This document shows, in pieces, positions 9,194 through 18,506 of a stretch of DNA of 64,000 bases. Made by a program: the position numbers and the translations under genes. The notes beneath the pieces were generated by a model that searched no databases, was not told the origin of the DNA, and saw nothing but the letters and a program-made list of their open reading frames with translations. The DNA lies in contig NZ_JTFC01000006.1 in the NCBI RefSeq assembly GCF_003991225.1, forward strand, positions 1 to 64,000, given 5' to 3'. Position 1 is the first letter of the stretch, and each line of letters begins with the position of its first letter. This DNA is from Candidatus Kurthia intestinigallinarum (GTDB lineage Bacteria; Bacillota; Bacilli; Bacillales_A; Planococcaceae).

Positions 9194-10593
9194 ACGAAGA
9201 ATGTGGTGTGTTTGGTATTTGGAATAATCCAGATCCGGCACAATTAAGTTATTATGGGCTCCATGCTTTACAACATCGTGGGCAAGAGGGCGCTGGTATT
9301 GTCGTATCAGACCGTGAACGCTTACGTGCTGTAAAGGGTGAAGGGTTAGTTAACGATGTTTTTGACGAAGAAAAATTACGCGCTGTTGAAGGTACTGCTG
9401 CCATTGCACATGTTCGCTATGCGACAGCTGGTGGCAATGGTATCGAAAATGTTCAACCGTTATTATTCCACTCTTCGACAGGTAGCTTGTCGATTGCTCA
9501 TAACGGGAACTTAGTAAACGCGAATCGTTTAAAAAAGCATCTTGAGCGTCAAGGAAGCATTTTCCATTCTAGTTCGGATACAGAAGTTGTCGCGCATTTA
9601 ATTAAGCGCTCAACATTACTACCATTTAAAGAAAAAGTGAAAAGTGCATTGAATTTATTAATCGGTGCCTATTCATTTTTAGTGATGACAAAGGACGAAA
9701 TGATTGTGGCACGTGACCCGCAAGGCTTACGTCCACTAGCATTAGGCAAGCTAGGTGAAGGCTATGTTGTCGCATCTGAAACATGCGCCTTTGATTTAAT
9801 CGGTGCATCGTATGTGCGTGATGTCGAGCCGGGTGAATTATTAGTCATTAATGATGACGGTATTAAGTCGGAGCGCTTTGCAGTCGAAACGAATCGTGCG
9901 ATGTGTGCGATGGAATATGTCTACTTAGCACGTCCGGACTCAGATATTGATGGCATTAACGTGCATATGGCGCGTAAACGTATGGGGCGTCAATTAGCAC
10001 GTGAATGTGCACATATCGAAGCGGATGTTGTAACAGGTGTTCCGGACTCAAGTATTTCCGCAGCGATTGGTTTTGCTGAAGAAAGTGGTCTGCCATATGA
10101 GCTAGGTTTAATTAAAAACCGCTATGTTGGTCGTACATTTATTCAACCAACACAGGAGCTACGCGAACGCGGTGTAAAAATGAAACTATCACCCGTTGTG
10201 CAAGTTGTTAAAGGCAAACGTGTCGTCATGGTCGATGACTCCATCGTACGTGGCACAACGTCTCGTCGTATTGTAACGATGTTAAAAGAAGCCGGCGCAG
10301 CAGAAGTACATGTTGTGATCAGTTCACCGCCGATGTCGAATCCTTGCTACTACGGCATTGACACTTCATCAAGTGAGGAATTAATTGCTTCGACAAAAAC
10401 AGTTGAAGAAATTCGCGACACAATTGGTGCGGATTCCTTAACATTTTTATCTCCTGAGGGCATGATTGAAGCGACAGAGCGTCCATTTGATGAACAAAAT
10501 CGTGGCCTATGTCTTGCTTGCTTCACAGGTGAATATCCAACACAAATCTTTGCAGATACCGTACTACCACACGAAAAAGAGTTACAAAACTAA
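9169..10593 (+). CDS. purF: Amidophosphoribosyltransferase
   Basis: First committed step: PRPP plus glutamine to phosphoribosylamine. The ATG at 9169 is chosen because GGAGAGGA (9153-9160) lies 8 nt upstream and the protein then starts '[16 protein letters not shown]', with an 11-residue propeptide ahead of the catalytic Cys12. The protein has 474 residues. Ligands for a [4Fe-4S] cluster, as in the B. subtilis enzyme, are all seen: Cys in 'NRAMCAMEY', 'SNPCYYG' and 'GLCLACFTG'. The PRPP site '[14 protein letters not shown]' is intact. The N-terminus overlaps the purL end. Confidence 0.98.
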   Translation: MLAELRGLNEECGVFGIWNNPDPAQLSYYGLHALQHRGQEGAGIVVSDRERLRAVKGEGLVNDVFDEEKLRAVEGTAAIAHVRYATAGGNGIENVQPLLFHSSTGSLSIAHNGNLVNANRLKKHLERQGSIFHSSSDTEVVAHLIKRSTLLPFKEKVKSALNLLIGAYSFLVMTKDEMIVARDPQGLRPLALGKLGEGYVVASETCAFDLIGASYVRDVEPGELLVINDDGIKSERFAVETNRAMCAMEYVYLARPDSDIDGINVHMARKRMGRQLARECAHIEADVVTGVPDSSISAAIGFAEESGLPYELGLIKNRYVGRTFIQPTQELRERGVKMKLSPVVQVVKGKRVVMVDDSIVRGTTSRRIVTMLKEAGAAEVHVVISSPPMSNPCYYGIDTSSSEELIASTKTVEEIRDTIGADSLTFLSPEGMIEATERPFDEQNRGLCLACFTGEYPTQIFADTVLPHEKELQN

Positions 10594-10606
10594 GGAGGAA
10601 CTTATT

Positions 10607-11662
10607 GTGTCAAAAGCATATGAACAAGCTGGCGTAAATATCGAAGCTGGTTATGAAGCAGTACAACGTATGAAATCACATGTAGCCCGCACAGAACGTA
10701 AAGGCATTATGGGAATATTTGGGGGATTCGGAGGTATGTTTGATTTATCTTCGTTAAACTTAAAAGAACCTGTCTTAATTTCAGGTACTGACGGTGTTGG
10801 TACGAAATTAAAGCTCGCATTTATGGTCGATAAACATGACACAATTGGTGTAGACGCTGTGGCGATGTGCGTCAATGACATCGTTGCACAAGGTGCAGAG
10901 CCTCTTTATTTCTTAGACTATGTAGCGGTAGGTAAGGCAGTTCCTGCAAAAATCGAACAAATCGTTAAAGGTGTAGCCGATGGTTGTGTACAATCGGGTG
11001 CTGCATTAATCGGTGGTGAAACGGCTGAGATGCCAGGTCTATACGATGAGGATGAGTATGATTTAGCTGGTTTTGCAGTAGGTGCTTGTGAGAAGAAGGA
11101 TATTGTAACAGGTGAGCGTATTGCTGAAGGTGATGTCTTAGTTGGGCTTGCATCAAGCGGTGTTCATTCAAACGGTTATTCATTAGTGCGTAAAATTGTT
11201 TTTGCGGATAAAGGCTATACACCGGAGCAAATCGTAGAAGGCTACGAAGATCTTGGTCCAATTGGTGAAGCATTATTAACACCAACGAAAATTTACGCGA
11301 AACCGGTTCTTGATATGTTAAAAGAGGCGGATGTGCATGGTATGGCACACGTAACAGGTGGCGGCTTCTATGAAAATCTTCCACGTATGATGCCAGAAGG
11401 TCTTGCGACAGAAGTAGAGCTTGGTTCATGGCCTGTGTTACCGATTTTTGATTTCTTAGCGGAGCAAGGCGAGCTAAAACAAAAAGATTTGTTCAACGTA
11501 TTTAATATGGGGATTGGCTATGTGTTAGCAGTTCCTGCAGCGGACGTTGAAAAAGTAATTGCTGTAGCAGCGCGTCATGGCGAAAAAGCATACAAAATCG
11601 GTCAAGTGGTTGCAGGCGAAGGCGTTGTCTTCAAAGGCGAGCATGATGGGAGTCTTGCGTAA
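10607..11662 (+). CDS. purM: AIR synthetase
   Basis: Phosphoribosylformylglycinamidine cyclo-ligase closes the imidazole ring of AIR using ATP. The start is GTG 10607, with GGAGG at 10594-10598 and an 8-nt spacing; the longer open frame from 10466 runs through the end of purF and is not used. The 351-residue protein shows '[15 protein letters not shown]', '[12 protein letters not shown]' (about 60-71), 'GGETAEMPG' and '[14 protein letters not shown]'. The 20 bases from CTAAGG to the GTG are identical to those at purH. Confidence 0.97.
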   Translation: MSKAYEQAGVNIEAGYEAVQRMKSHVARTERKGIMGIFGGFGGMFDLSSLNLKEPVLISGTDGVGTKLKLAFMVDKHDTIGVDAVAMCVNDIVAQGAEPLYFLDYVAVGKAVPAKIEQIVKGVADGCVQSGAALIGGETAEMPGLYDEDEYDLAGFAVGACEKKDIVTGERIAEGDVLVGLASSGVHSNGYSLVRKIVFADKGYTPEQIVEGYEDLGPIGEALLTPTKIYAKPVLDMLKEADVHGMAHVTGGGFYENLPRMMPEGLATEVELGSWPVLPIFDFLAEQGELKQKDLFNVFNMGIGYVLAVPAADVEKVIAVAARHGEKAYKIGQVVAGEGVVFKGEHDGSLA

Positions 11663-12243
11663 TGAAGAGCATCGCAGTTTTTGCATCAGGTAGCGGCTCA
11701 AACTTTCAGGCGATTCAAGAGGGGATTGAGCGTGGTGACATCGATGCGACGATTAAGGTCGTTGTGACAGATAAGCCAGGTGCCTACGTGACAGAGCGAG
11801 CAGCAGCGAAAAATATCCCTGTATTAGCACTTAGTCCAAAAGCATATGACTCAAAGGAAGCGTATGAGCAGGCGATTTTAGCCGAGCTTCGTAAAAATGA
11901 AGTGGAGTTTTTAGTGCTAGCTGGCTATATGCGTCTGATTGGCGCTACATTACTTGAAGCCTATCCTAATCATATTATTAATATTCATCCATCACTTCTT
12001 CCTTCATTCCCAGGGAAAGATGCGATCGGGCAGGCGCTAGCACATGGTGTCAAAATCACTGGTGTGACCGTGCACTATGTAGATGCAGGAATGGATACAG
12101 GACGCATCATTATGCAGCGTGCCGTTGATGTAGTAGAAGGCAACCGCGAGGAAACGGAAGCGGCGATTCATGCGATTGAGCATCAATTATATCCAGAAGT
12201 GTTAAAATATTTGTTCAATTCTAGTGAAAATCGTGTAAGATAG
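11662..12243 (+). CDS. purN: GAR transformylase (formyltetrahydrofolate-dependent)
   Basis: Transfers a formyl group from 10-formyl-tetrahydrofolate to GAR. The 193-residue protein has the catalytic triad Asn107 and His109 in 'INIHPSLLPSFPG' and Asp145 in 'VDAGMDTGRI', and the N-terminal 'VFASGSGSNFQAI'. The ATG overlaps the purM stop by one base (TAATG), so the two are translationally coupled. A perfect 12-bp hairpin follows before purH. Confidence 0.97.
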   Translation: MKSIAVFASGSGSNFQAIQEGIERGDIDATIKVVVTDKPGAYVTERAAAKNIPVLALSPKAYDSKEAYEQAILAELRKNEVEFLVLAGYMRLIGATLLEAYPNHIINIHPSLLPSFPGKDAIGQALAHGVKITGVTVHYVDAGMDTGRIIMQRAVDVVEGNREETEAAIHAIEHQLYPEVLKYLFNSSENRVR

Positions 12244-12273
12244 AATTATCAAAAATTTATTATATTAGTAGAG

Positions 12274-12301
12274 TAAAGTGTTTGTGCGTACAGGCACTTT
12301 A
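12274..12301 (+). other. Intercistronic hairpin between purN and purH
   Basis: A perfect 12-bp stem (12274-12285 with 12290-12301, two G-U pairs) is capped by the tetraloop GCGT. No T run follows, so it is not an ordinary terminator. It may mark an RNA processing site or protect the upstream or downstream message. Confidence 0.7.
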
Positions 12302-12342
12302 TGATGCTAAATTGCTGTACATAATCTAAGGAGGAACTTATT

Positions 12343-13878
12343 GTGACGAAAAGAGCATTAATCAGTGTTTCTGATAAAACAGGCATTTTAGAATTTGCGA
12401 AGGAATTAGAAACATTAGGCTATGAAATTTTATCAACTGGTGGTACAAAAAAACATTTACAAGAAAATGGTGTAGCAGTAACGGCTGTCGACGAAGTAAC
12501 AAACTTCCCAGAAATTCTTGGCGGTCGTGTAAAAACACTGAACCCATTAATCCATGGCGGTCTTCTTGCAAAATTTGATGACCCAGAACACCAAGCACAA
12601 ATGGACGAACATGGCATCGCGCCAATCGAAATCGTTTGTGTAAATCTTTATCCATTCGTTGAAACGATTTCAAAACCAAACGTAGAATTTGCTGATGCAA
12701 TCGAAAATATCGATATCGGTGGTCCTACAATGCTACGCTCAGCAGCGAAAAACCAAAAATATGTGTCTGTAATCGTTGATGCAACAGATTATCCGGCAGT
12801 ATTAGCGGAATTAAAAGCAGACGGTCAAACAACACTTGAAACACGCCGTCGTTTAGCTGCAAAAGTATTCCGTCACACAGCGGCTTACGATTCATACATC
12901 TCAAACTACCTAACAGACTACGTAGGCGAAGAGTTCCCAGATCAATTAACACTAACATACGAATTAAAACAAACATTACGCTACGGTGAAAATCCTCACC
13001 AAAAAGCGGCATTCTATCAAAAACGTCTAGCTTCTGATTTCTCAGTAGCATATGCGGAGCAATTGCATGGTAAAGAACTTTCTTATAACAATATTCAAGA
13101 TGCCAATGCAGCACTTCAAATTGTAAAAGAATTTACACAACCAGCAGCAGTTGCTGTGAAACATATGAACCCGTGTGGCGTAGGTGTAGGTGAAACAATT
13201 GCGGAAGCATTCAACGAAGCATACGAAGCAGATTCAACATCAATCTTCGGTGGTATTGTCGCGCTTAACCGTGAAGTGGATGCACAAACAGCTGAAAAAC
13301 TTGCGGGTATTTTCTTAGAAATTATCATTGCCCCTTCATTCTCACAAGAAGCGATTGAAAAGCTAACAGTGAAGAAAAACATTCGCTTACTAACTATTTC
13401 ATTCGACCAAAATACAAAAGACAAATTCAACACAGTATCTGTTGAAGGTGGCTTACTAGTACAAGAGCCAGACCGTAACGGCTTTGACGAAGCAGATATT
13501 CAAGTAGTGACAGACCGCGAACCAACAGAAGCAGAATGGGCAGCACTAAAACTGGGCTGGTCTGTTGTGAAGCATGTGAAATCAAATGCAATCGTTGTAA
13601 CTGACGATAAAATGACATTAGGTGTAGGTGCTGGTCAAATGAACCGCGTAGGCTCTGCGAAAATTGCTTTAGAGCAAGCAGGCGAAAAAGCAAAAGGTGC
13701 TGCATTAGCATCGGATGCATTCTTCCCAATGCCTGACACAGTAGAAGAAGCGATTAAAGCAGGCATTACAGCGATTATCCACCCAGGTGGTTCAAAACGT
13801 GATCAAGATTCAATCGACGTAGCAAACGCCGCAGGTATCACAATGGTAACGACTGGCGTACGTCACTTTAAACACTAG
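12343..13878 (+). CDS. purH: Bifunctional AICAR transformylase / IMP cyclohydrolase
   Basis: Catalyses the last two steps to IMP. Residues 1 to about 130 form the cyclohydrolase (MGS-like) domain with 'STGGTKKHL' and 'GGRVKTLNP'; the rest is the AICAR formyltransferase domain with '[12 protein letters not shown]' near 265-276 and 'RYGENPHQ' near 213-220. The 511-residue length is normal. It begins with GTG 12343 after the same ribosome site and spacer as purM. A terminator-like stem-loop separates it from purD. Confidence 0.97.
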   Translation: MTKRALISVSDKTGILEFAKELETLGYEILSTGGTKKHLQENGVAVTAVDEVTNFPEILGGRVKTLNPLIHGGLLAKFDDPEHQAQMDEHGIAPIEIVCVNLYPFVETISKPNVEFADAIENIDIGGPTMLRSAAKNQKYVSVIVDATDYPAVLAELKADGQTTLETRRRLAAKVFRHTAAYDSYISNYLTDYVGEEFPDQLTLTYELKQTLRYGENPHQKAAFYQKRLASDFSVAYAEQLHGKELSYNNIQDANAALQIVKEFTQPAAVAVKHMNPCGVGVGETIAEAFNEAYEADSTSIFGGIVALNREVDAQTAEKLAGIFLEIIIAPSFSQEAIEKLTVKKNIRLLTISFDQNTKDKFNTVSVEGGLLVQEPDRNGFDEADIQVVTDREPTEAEWAALKLGWSVVKHVKSNAIVVTDDKMTLGVGAGQMNRVGSAKIALEQAGEKAKGAALASDAFFPMPDTVEEAIKAGITAIIHPGGSKRDQDSIDVANAAGITMVTTGVRHFKH

Positions 13879-13900
13879 AATTTACGGTATGACACAACTG

Positions 13901-13953
13901 AGAGGCTAGGATACACTTACTAATCTAAGGAAGGTGTTCCGGCCTCTTTTTTA
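13901..13953 (+). terminator. Terminator-like stem-loop between purH and purD
   Basis: An imperfect long stem (13901-13914 with 13934-13947, further pairs toward the loop) ends in six T residues at 13947-13952. It looks like an intrinsic terminator placed inside the operon, so purD may be expressed by readthrough at a lower level or have its own control. No strong promoter is seen after it. Confidence 0.7.
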
Positions 13954-13974
13954 AATCAAAGGAGGAAATGACAC

Positions 13975-15231
13975 GTGAAAGTTCTTGTAATCGGAAGCGG
14001 TGGCCGCGAGCATGCCATTGCAAAACAATTTAATGATTCACCATCAGTTGAGGAAGTATTTGTAGCACCAGGGAATGATGGAATGAAAAATGATGCAACA
14101 GTTGTTGGTATTGCACAAAATGATTTCAAAGCATTGATTGAGTTTGTGAAGGCAAATGATGTGGCGCTAACATTTGTTGGTCCAGAACAACCACTTGCAG
14201 AAGGAATTGTGGACGCATTTACAGCAGAGGACTTACGTATTTTTGGTCCAACACAGGCAGCCGCACAAATCGAGGGCTCTAAATCCTTTGCAAAGGAATT
14301 AATGGAAAAATACGATATCCCAACAGCCGCTTATGCGACATTTACGGATGCAGAGGAAGCAGCGTTATATATTCAAAAACAGGGCGCGCCAATCGTCGTA
14401 AAAGCGGATGGTCTTGCGGCTGGTAAGGGCGTTATTGTAGCGATGACAGAACGTGAAGCTATTGAAGCGGTACGTGATATGATTGGCAATCAACGCTTTG
14501 GTGAATCTTCATCACGTGTCGTAATCGAAGAATTTTTAGACGGTGAAGAATTCTCATATATGTCCTTTGTACATGATGGACAGATTTATCCGATGGTGAT
14601 TGCGCAGGATCATAAACGTGCGTATGACGGCGATAAAGGGCCAAATACAGGCGGTATGGGGGCTTATTCACCCGTACCTCAAATCTCTGATGAAGTCGTA
14701 AAACGTGCGTATGATGAAATTGTCGTACCGACTGTTGCGGCAATGGAACAAGAAGGAAAATCCTTTACCGGTATTTTATATGCGGGCTTAATTTTAACAG
14801 AGGACGGACCAAAAGTAATCGAGTTTAACGCACGCTTTGGTGATCCTGAAACACAGGTTGTGCTACCGCGTATGGCCTCTGATTTTGGTGAATTTATGAT
14901 GGCACTGCTTGATAAAAAACCGTTTGATTTACAATGGTCGGATAAGGCAATGCTAGGTGTCGTTATTGCATCTGAGGGTTATCCGGGTACAGTGGAAAAA
15001 GGGAATGCACTACCAGATTTGACAGCATTAGCAGCGAAGTATCCAGTATTTCATGCGGGTACGAAGCAAGAAGGCGAACAATTTGTTGGGAATGGTGGAC
15101 GTGTTCTTTTAGTGGCTGCACAGGCAGATAGTTTAAAAGAAGCACAGGCAGAAGTGTATGCAGCGATTCAGGACATACAGTGGCCGAACTTCTTCTATCG
15201 TCATGATATTGGTTGGCGAACATTTCAGTAA
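13975..15231 (+). CDS. purD: GAR synthetase
   Basis: Phosphoribosylamine-glycine ligase makes GAR from PRA, glycine and ATP. The 418-residue ATP-grasp protein starts 'MKVLVIGSGGREHAIA', and shows 'VKADGLAAGKGVIVA' near 142-156, 'GPNTGGMGAYSP' near 222-233 and 'EFNARFGDPETQ' near 283-294. GTG 13975 follows AAAGGAGG at 13958-13965. It is the last pur gene; a clear terminator follows. Confidence 0.97.
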   Translation: MKVLVIGSGGREHAIAKQFNDSPSVEEVFVAPGNDGMKNDATVVGIAQNDFKALIEFVKANDVALTFVGPEQPLAEGIVDAFTAEDLRIFGPTQAAAQIEGSKSFAKELMEKYDIPTAAYATFTDAEEAALYIQKQGAPIVVKADGLAAGKGVIVAMTEREAIEAVRDMIGNQRFGESSSRVVIEEFLDGEEFSYMSFVHDGQIYPMVIAQDHKRAYDGDKGPNTGGMGAYSPVPQISDEVVKRAYDEIVVPTVAAMEQEGKSFTGILYAGLILTEDGPKVIEFNARFGDPETQVVLPRMASDFGEFMMALLDKKPFDLQWSDKAMLGVVIASEGYPGTVEKGNALPDLTALAAKYPVFHAGTKQEGEQFVGNGGRVLLVAAQADSLKEAQAEVYAAIQDIQWPNFFYRHDIGWRTFQ

Positions 15232-15242
15232 TGTAAATATTT

Positions 15243-15276
15243 AAGCTATCCGAGTACTAGGGATAGCTTTTTTTTA
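15243..15276 (+). terminator. Terminator of the pur operon
   Basis: A 9-bp perfect stem (15243-15251 with 15261-15269) is followed by eight or more T residues. Confidence 0.93.
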
Positions 15277-15303
15277 TGCATATATGGCATAATTATACCT
15301 ATT

Positions 15304-15321
15304 AATGATAACGCTTACATT
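15304..15321 (+). promoter_or_regulatory. Putative cre (CcpA) site upstream of yerA
   Basis: The 18 bases AATGATAACGCTTACATT agree with the cre consensus WWTGNAARCGNWWWCAWW at 17 of 18 positions. The site lies about 150 bp upstream of the adenine deaminase-like gene, in the gap after the pur terminator. CcpA control is inferred from the match only; no convincing -35/-10 pair was placed next to it. Confidence 0.55.
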
Positions 15322-15471
15322 AACTTACTTATTTTGTGAACACCTTGTTAACGAATGAGTGAAGGCATGTTTAATTTATAGGCCATATGATACGATACAC
15401 CATATGATGTCTAAAAAGTATGAATCGAACATAATCTATGCACAAAAATAATAAAGAAAGAGGTGGGAGAA

Positions 15472-17205
15472 ATGCTTGAGCCAACTTGGAAACTACAGGA
15501 TTTACATCAACAGGCAGACGTATTGGACGGTAAAAAAGGGCCGTCAATACTCTTAATGAATGCACGCTATTTACATAGCACACTAAAACAATGGGTACAG
15601 GGGAATATTTGGATTGAGGGAGAGCGCATTGTTTACGCGGGTCCAGATATGCCAAAAAATCTAGAGGGTACAGAAGTGGTAGAGATGTCAGGGAAAACAC
15701 TTGTACCGGGCTATATCGAACCACATGTTCATCCATTCCAGCTATACAATGCCGTCACATTTGCAGACTTTGCAGCGCAAACAGGAACGACAACGATGCT
15801 TTGTGATAACTTAACGTTTTATTTGAATATGAAAAATGATACAGCATTTCACCTGCTGGATGAATTGAAAAAATTACCGTTTACGTTTTATTGGTGGGTA
15901 CGCTTAGATTCCCAAACACAAATGATTCGTGAGCATAACTTATTCTCAGGGCATGCACTTAAAGAATGGGGGAAGCGACCAGATGTATTAATGGCGGGAG
16001 AACTGACGTCATGGCCGCGTTTAGTAGACGGGGATGACCAGCTACTTTACTGGCTACAACTTGCGAGCACATACGGTAAAAAAATCGAGGGGCATTTACC
16101 GGGTGCTTCTGAAAAAACATTAGCGAAAATGAAATTGTTTGGCATTGATGGGGACCATGAATCGATGACATTTGATGAAGTGAAGCGTCGTTTATTGCAT
16201 GGTTATGATGTGACATTACGTTATTCATCGATTCGCCCGGACTTACCAGACATTTTACGCGATATGGTGGCAGAGCAATGGACAGCTTATGACCACTTAA
16301 TGCTAACAACAGATGGTTCGATGCCTCACTTCCATGTAGATGGATTAATGGACAAATGTATTCGCGTCGCACTTGAAGCGGGTGTACCGCCGATTGAAGC
16401 GTACCAAATGGCATCTTACAATACAGCACGCTATTATAATCTTGATAAATACCAGGGCTTTATCGCGACGGGCCGCTTAGCAAATATCAATGTGTTAGAG
16501 GATGAATTCCATCCAACGCCCGTCAGTGTATTATCAAAGGGTCAGTGGTTAAAGCGTGATAATAAACAGGTGCGTTCACTGAATGATTTCTCACTCAAAG
16601 ACTATCATCAGCCATTGACGCTTGATTTTGATCTGACCGAGGATGATTTCCAGTTCTCGATGCCATTTGGAATTGAGATGGTTAATGATGTCATTACGAA
16701 GCCCTACAGCATTAACTTACATGTGAATGAAGGGGACCTTGAAAAAGGTCATGATGAATGTTTCCTTGTGCTCGTTGACCGCTATGGTAAATGGCGTGTT
16801 AATACGATGTTAAAAGGTTTTGCGACGCATTTAGATGGCTTTGCTTCAAGCTATTCAATTACGGGCGATATTATTTTAATCGGGAAAAATACAACATCGA
16901 TGATGCGCGCGTTCCGTGAAGTCCGTACTATGCAAGGCGGTATCGTTGTTGTAGAAGGCAATGAAGTTATTGAAAAAATGGAGCTGAAACTCGATGGTAT
17001 TATGTCAGATAAGTCAATGGATGACCTCATCGTTGAGGAAGCACGTATCGTGAATGCCGTAAAAGAACGTGGCTATAAACATGGGGATTTAATCTATACT
17101 TTATTGTTCCTACAGGCGACGCATTTACCGTATATTCGCATTACACAGCGCGGCATTTTTGACGTTATGAAAAAACAGGTACTATTCCCTTCAGTTATGC
17201 GCTAA
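15472..17205 (+). CDS. yerA: Adenine deaminase-like amidohydrolase (YerA-like)
   Basis: A 577-residue amidohydrolase of the adenine deaminase family. B. subtilis YerA has the same length and also follows purD. Metal-site motifs look intact: 'EPHVHPFQLYNA' near residue 80, 'AGELTSW' near 175, 'GHLPG' near 200, 'GDHESM' near 222 and 'TTDGSMPHF' near 285. The true substrate of YerA proteins is, to my knowledge, not settled. ATG 15472 is preferred over the in-frame GTG at 15463 because GAGGTGGG lies just upstream. Placement after the pur operon suggests purine salvage, which is inference. Confidence 0.85.
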   Translation: MLEPTWKLQDLHQQADVLDGKKGPSILLMNARYLHSTLKQWVQGNIWIEGERIVYAGPDMPKNLEGTEVVEMSGKTLVPGYIEPHVHPFQLYNAVTFADFAAQTGTTTMLCDNLTFYLNMKNDTAFHLLDELKKLPFTFYWWVRLDSQTQMIREHNLFSGHALKEWGKRPDVLMAGELTSWPRLVDGDDQLLYWLQLASTYGKKIEGHLPGASEKTLAKMKLFGIDGDHESMTFDEVKRRLLHGYDVTLRYSSIRPDLPDILRDMVAEQWTAYDHLMLTTDGSMPHFHVDGLMDKCIRVALEAGVPPIEAYQMASYNTARYYNLDKYQGFIATGRLANINVLEDEFHPTPVSVLSKGQWLKRDNKQVRSLNDFSLKDYHQPLTLDFDLTEDDFQFSMPFGIEMVNDVITKPYSINLHVNEGDLEKGHDECFLVLVDRYGKWRVNTMLKGFATHLDGFASSYSITGDIILIGKNTTSMMRAFREVRTMQGGIVVVEGNEVIEKMELKLDGIMSDKSMDDLIVEEARIVNAVKERGYKHGDLIYTLLFLQATHLPYIRITQRGIFDVMKKQVLFPSVMR

Positions 17206-17217
17206 CTTTCCCTTTCA

Positions 17218-17281
17218 CACGTTGAAGTGCGACACTTTCACAGGTGAAAGTAATTTTACTTTTCTCTCACACTTTAACGTG
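17218..17281 (+). other. Large inverted repeat between yerA and yerC
   Basis: A 15-bp arm pair (17218-17232 with 17267-17281; 13 exact matches, the other two pair as G-U in RNA) encloses a perfect 8-bp inner hairpin (17234-17241 with 17244-17251). No T run follows. It may be an RNA structure ending the yerA message or a DNA operator for the downstream YerC. Confidence 0.6.
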
Positions 17282-17339
17282 CTAAAATAAAGAGGAATTA
17301 TAGTAAAAATCTTGCCCGGACTGTGGGAGGAGGATTCTT

Positions 17340-17663
17340 ATGCAAATTGAGAAAATTCGTGGTCATCAAACAGAACAACTTTTTAAAGCCATTTTAGAAT
17401 TAAAAGATATTGAAGAATGCTATCAATTTTTTGATGACTTATGCACAATTAGTGAAATTCAATCACTATCACAACGTTTTGAAGTAGCTCATTTACTACG
17501 TTTGAAAAAAACATACGAAGCGATTAAAAATGAAACTGGCGCATCTACTGCGACAATTTCACGCGTACGTCGCTGCTTCGATTATGGAAATGATACGTAT
17601 GATGAAATGTTGGGTCGTCTTTATCCAGACGAAAAAAGCTACGCAGAAGCAACACGAAAATAG
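17340..17663 (+). CDS. yerC: TrpR-like YerC/YecD family protein
   Basis: This 107-residue protein shows the TrpR-like helix-turn-helix region 'SEIQSLSQRFEVAHLLRLKKTYEAIKNETGA' split over about residues 36-66, followed by 'STATISRVRRCFDYG'. YerC/YecD proteins share the fold of the Trp repressor; no ligand or target is known to me. A strong site GGGAGGAGG at 17323-17331 precedes the ATG. Context is the same as in B. subtilis (yerA-yerC-pcrB). It has its own terminator. Confidence 0.88.
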   Translation: MQIEKIRGHQTEQLFKAILELKDIEECYQFFDDLCTISEIQSLSQRFEVAHLLRLKKTYEAIKNETGASTATISRVRRCFDYGNDTYDEMLGRLYPDEKSYAEATRK

Positions 17664-17670
17664 ACACAAG

Positions 17671-17717
17671 AAAAGGCCTGTCCTACACATTTACAAAAGT
17701 AGGATGAGGCCTTTTTC
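17671..17717 (+). terminator. Terminator after yerC
   Basis: A long interrupted stem (aaaaggcct with aggccttttt, inner tcctac with gtagga) ends in five T residues. Confidence 0.88.
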
Positions 17718-17782
17718 TATTCGCAGTAAGACGTTAGACAAGGTATACTAAGAGAATAGAAAATTGATAAAGGTGGAGAACG

Positions 17783-18472
17783 ATGGAATTTCAACAGTGG
17801 AAGCATGTCTTCAAGCTAGATCCTGCAAAGGACATCGATGACGAGGCACTAGAGAGGCTATGTGAGTCAGGGACAGACGCTATTTTAGTTGGCGGTACGG
17901 ATAACATTACAATCGATGGTGTACTCGACTTATTAGCTCGTGTGCGCCGTTTTTCTGTGCCAGTCGTATTAGAGGTTTCAGATTTAGAATCAATTACACC
18001 TGGCTATGACTTCTATTTCATTCCAACGGTCTTAAATAGTACAAATACGACGTTTGTGAAAGATTTACATCATGCTGCGATTAAAGAATACGGCATGTTT
18101 ATGAACTGGGATGAAATTGTTGCAGAAGGCTACTGTGTATTAAATCCTGACTGTAAAGTGGCGAAGTTAACAGAAGCCAAGACAGATTTAGAGGATGAAG
18201 ATGTTGTAGCGTATGCACAAATGGCAGAGGAGTTATTTCATTTGCCGATTTTCTACATGGAATATAGCGGCACATATGGCGACCCGGATCTTGTCTATGA
18301 AGTGAGTCGTGTGCTAACGAAGACGAAGTTAGTTTATGGCGGTGGCATTACATCGGTTGAGCAGGCGAAGGCAATGGCTAGTTATGCAGATATCGTCGTT
18401 GTAGGAAATGTAATTTATGATGACTTGAAAACCGCATTGAAAACAGTGAAAGCTGTTCAGGAAATGTGTTAA
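17783..18472 (+). CDS. pcrB: Heptaprenylglyceryl phosphate synthase
   Basis: A TIM-barrel prenyltransferase that joins heptaprenyl diphosphate to sn-glycerol-1-phosphate; in Bacillus it makes an archaeal-type ether lipid. The 229 residues include '[12 protein letters not shown]' near 32-43, '[10 protein letters not shown]' near 58-67, 'YFIPTVLNS' near 78-86, 'EYSGTYGDP' near 160-168 and 'LVYGGGITS'. A -10-like TATACT at 17744-17749 lies upstream. It begins a likely pcrB-pcrA-ligA-camS transcription unit. Confidence 0.95.
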   Translation: MEFQQWKHVFKLDPAKDIDDEALERLCESGTDAILVGGTDNITIDGVLDLLARVRRFSVPVVLEVSDLESITPGYDFYFIPTVLNSTNTTFVKDLHHAAIKEYGMFMNWDEIVAEGYCVLNPDCKVAKLTEAKTDLEDEDVVAYAQMAEELFHLPIFYMEYSGTYGDPDLVYEVSRVLTKTKLVYGGGITSVEQAKAMASYADIVVVGNVIYDDLKTALKTVKAVQEMC

Positions 18473-18506
18473 AATAAGAACAAATGTTTGTAAAGGATGG
18501 TGCAAA

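Noticed and set aside
10466-10606. N-terminal extension of purM
   Set aside because: It overlaps the conserved C-terminus of purF in another frame and is not part of PurM.
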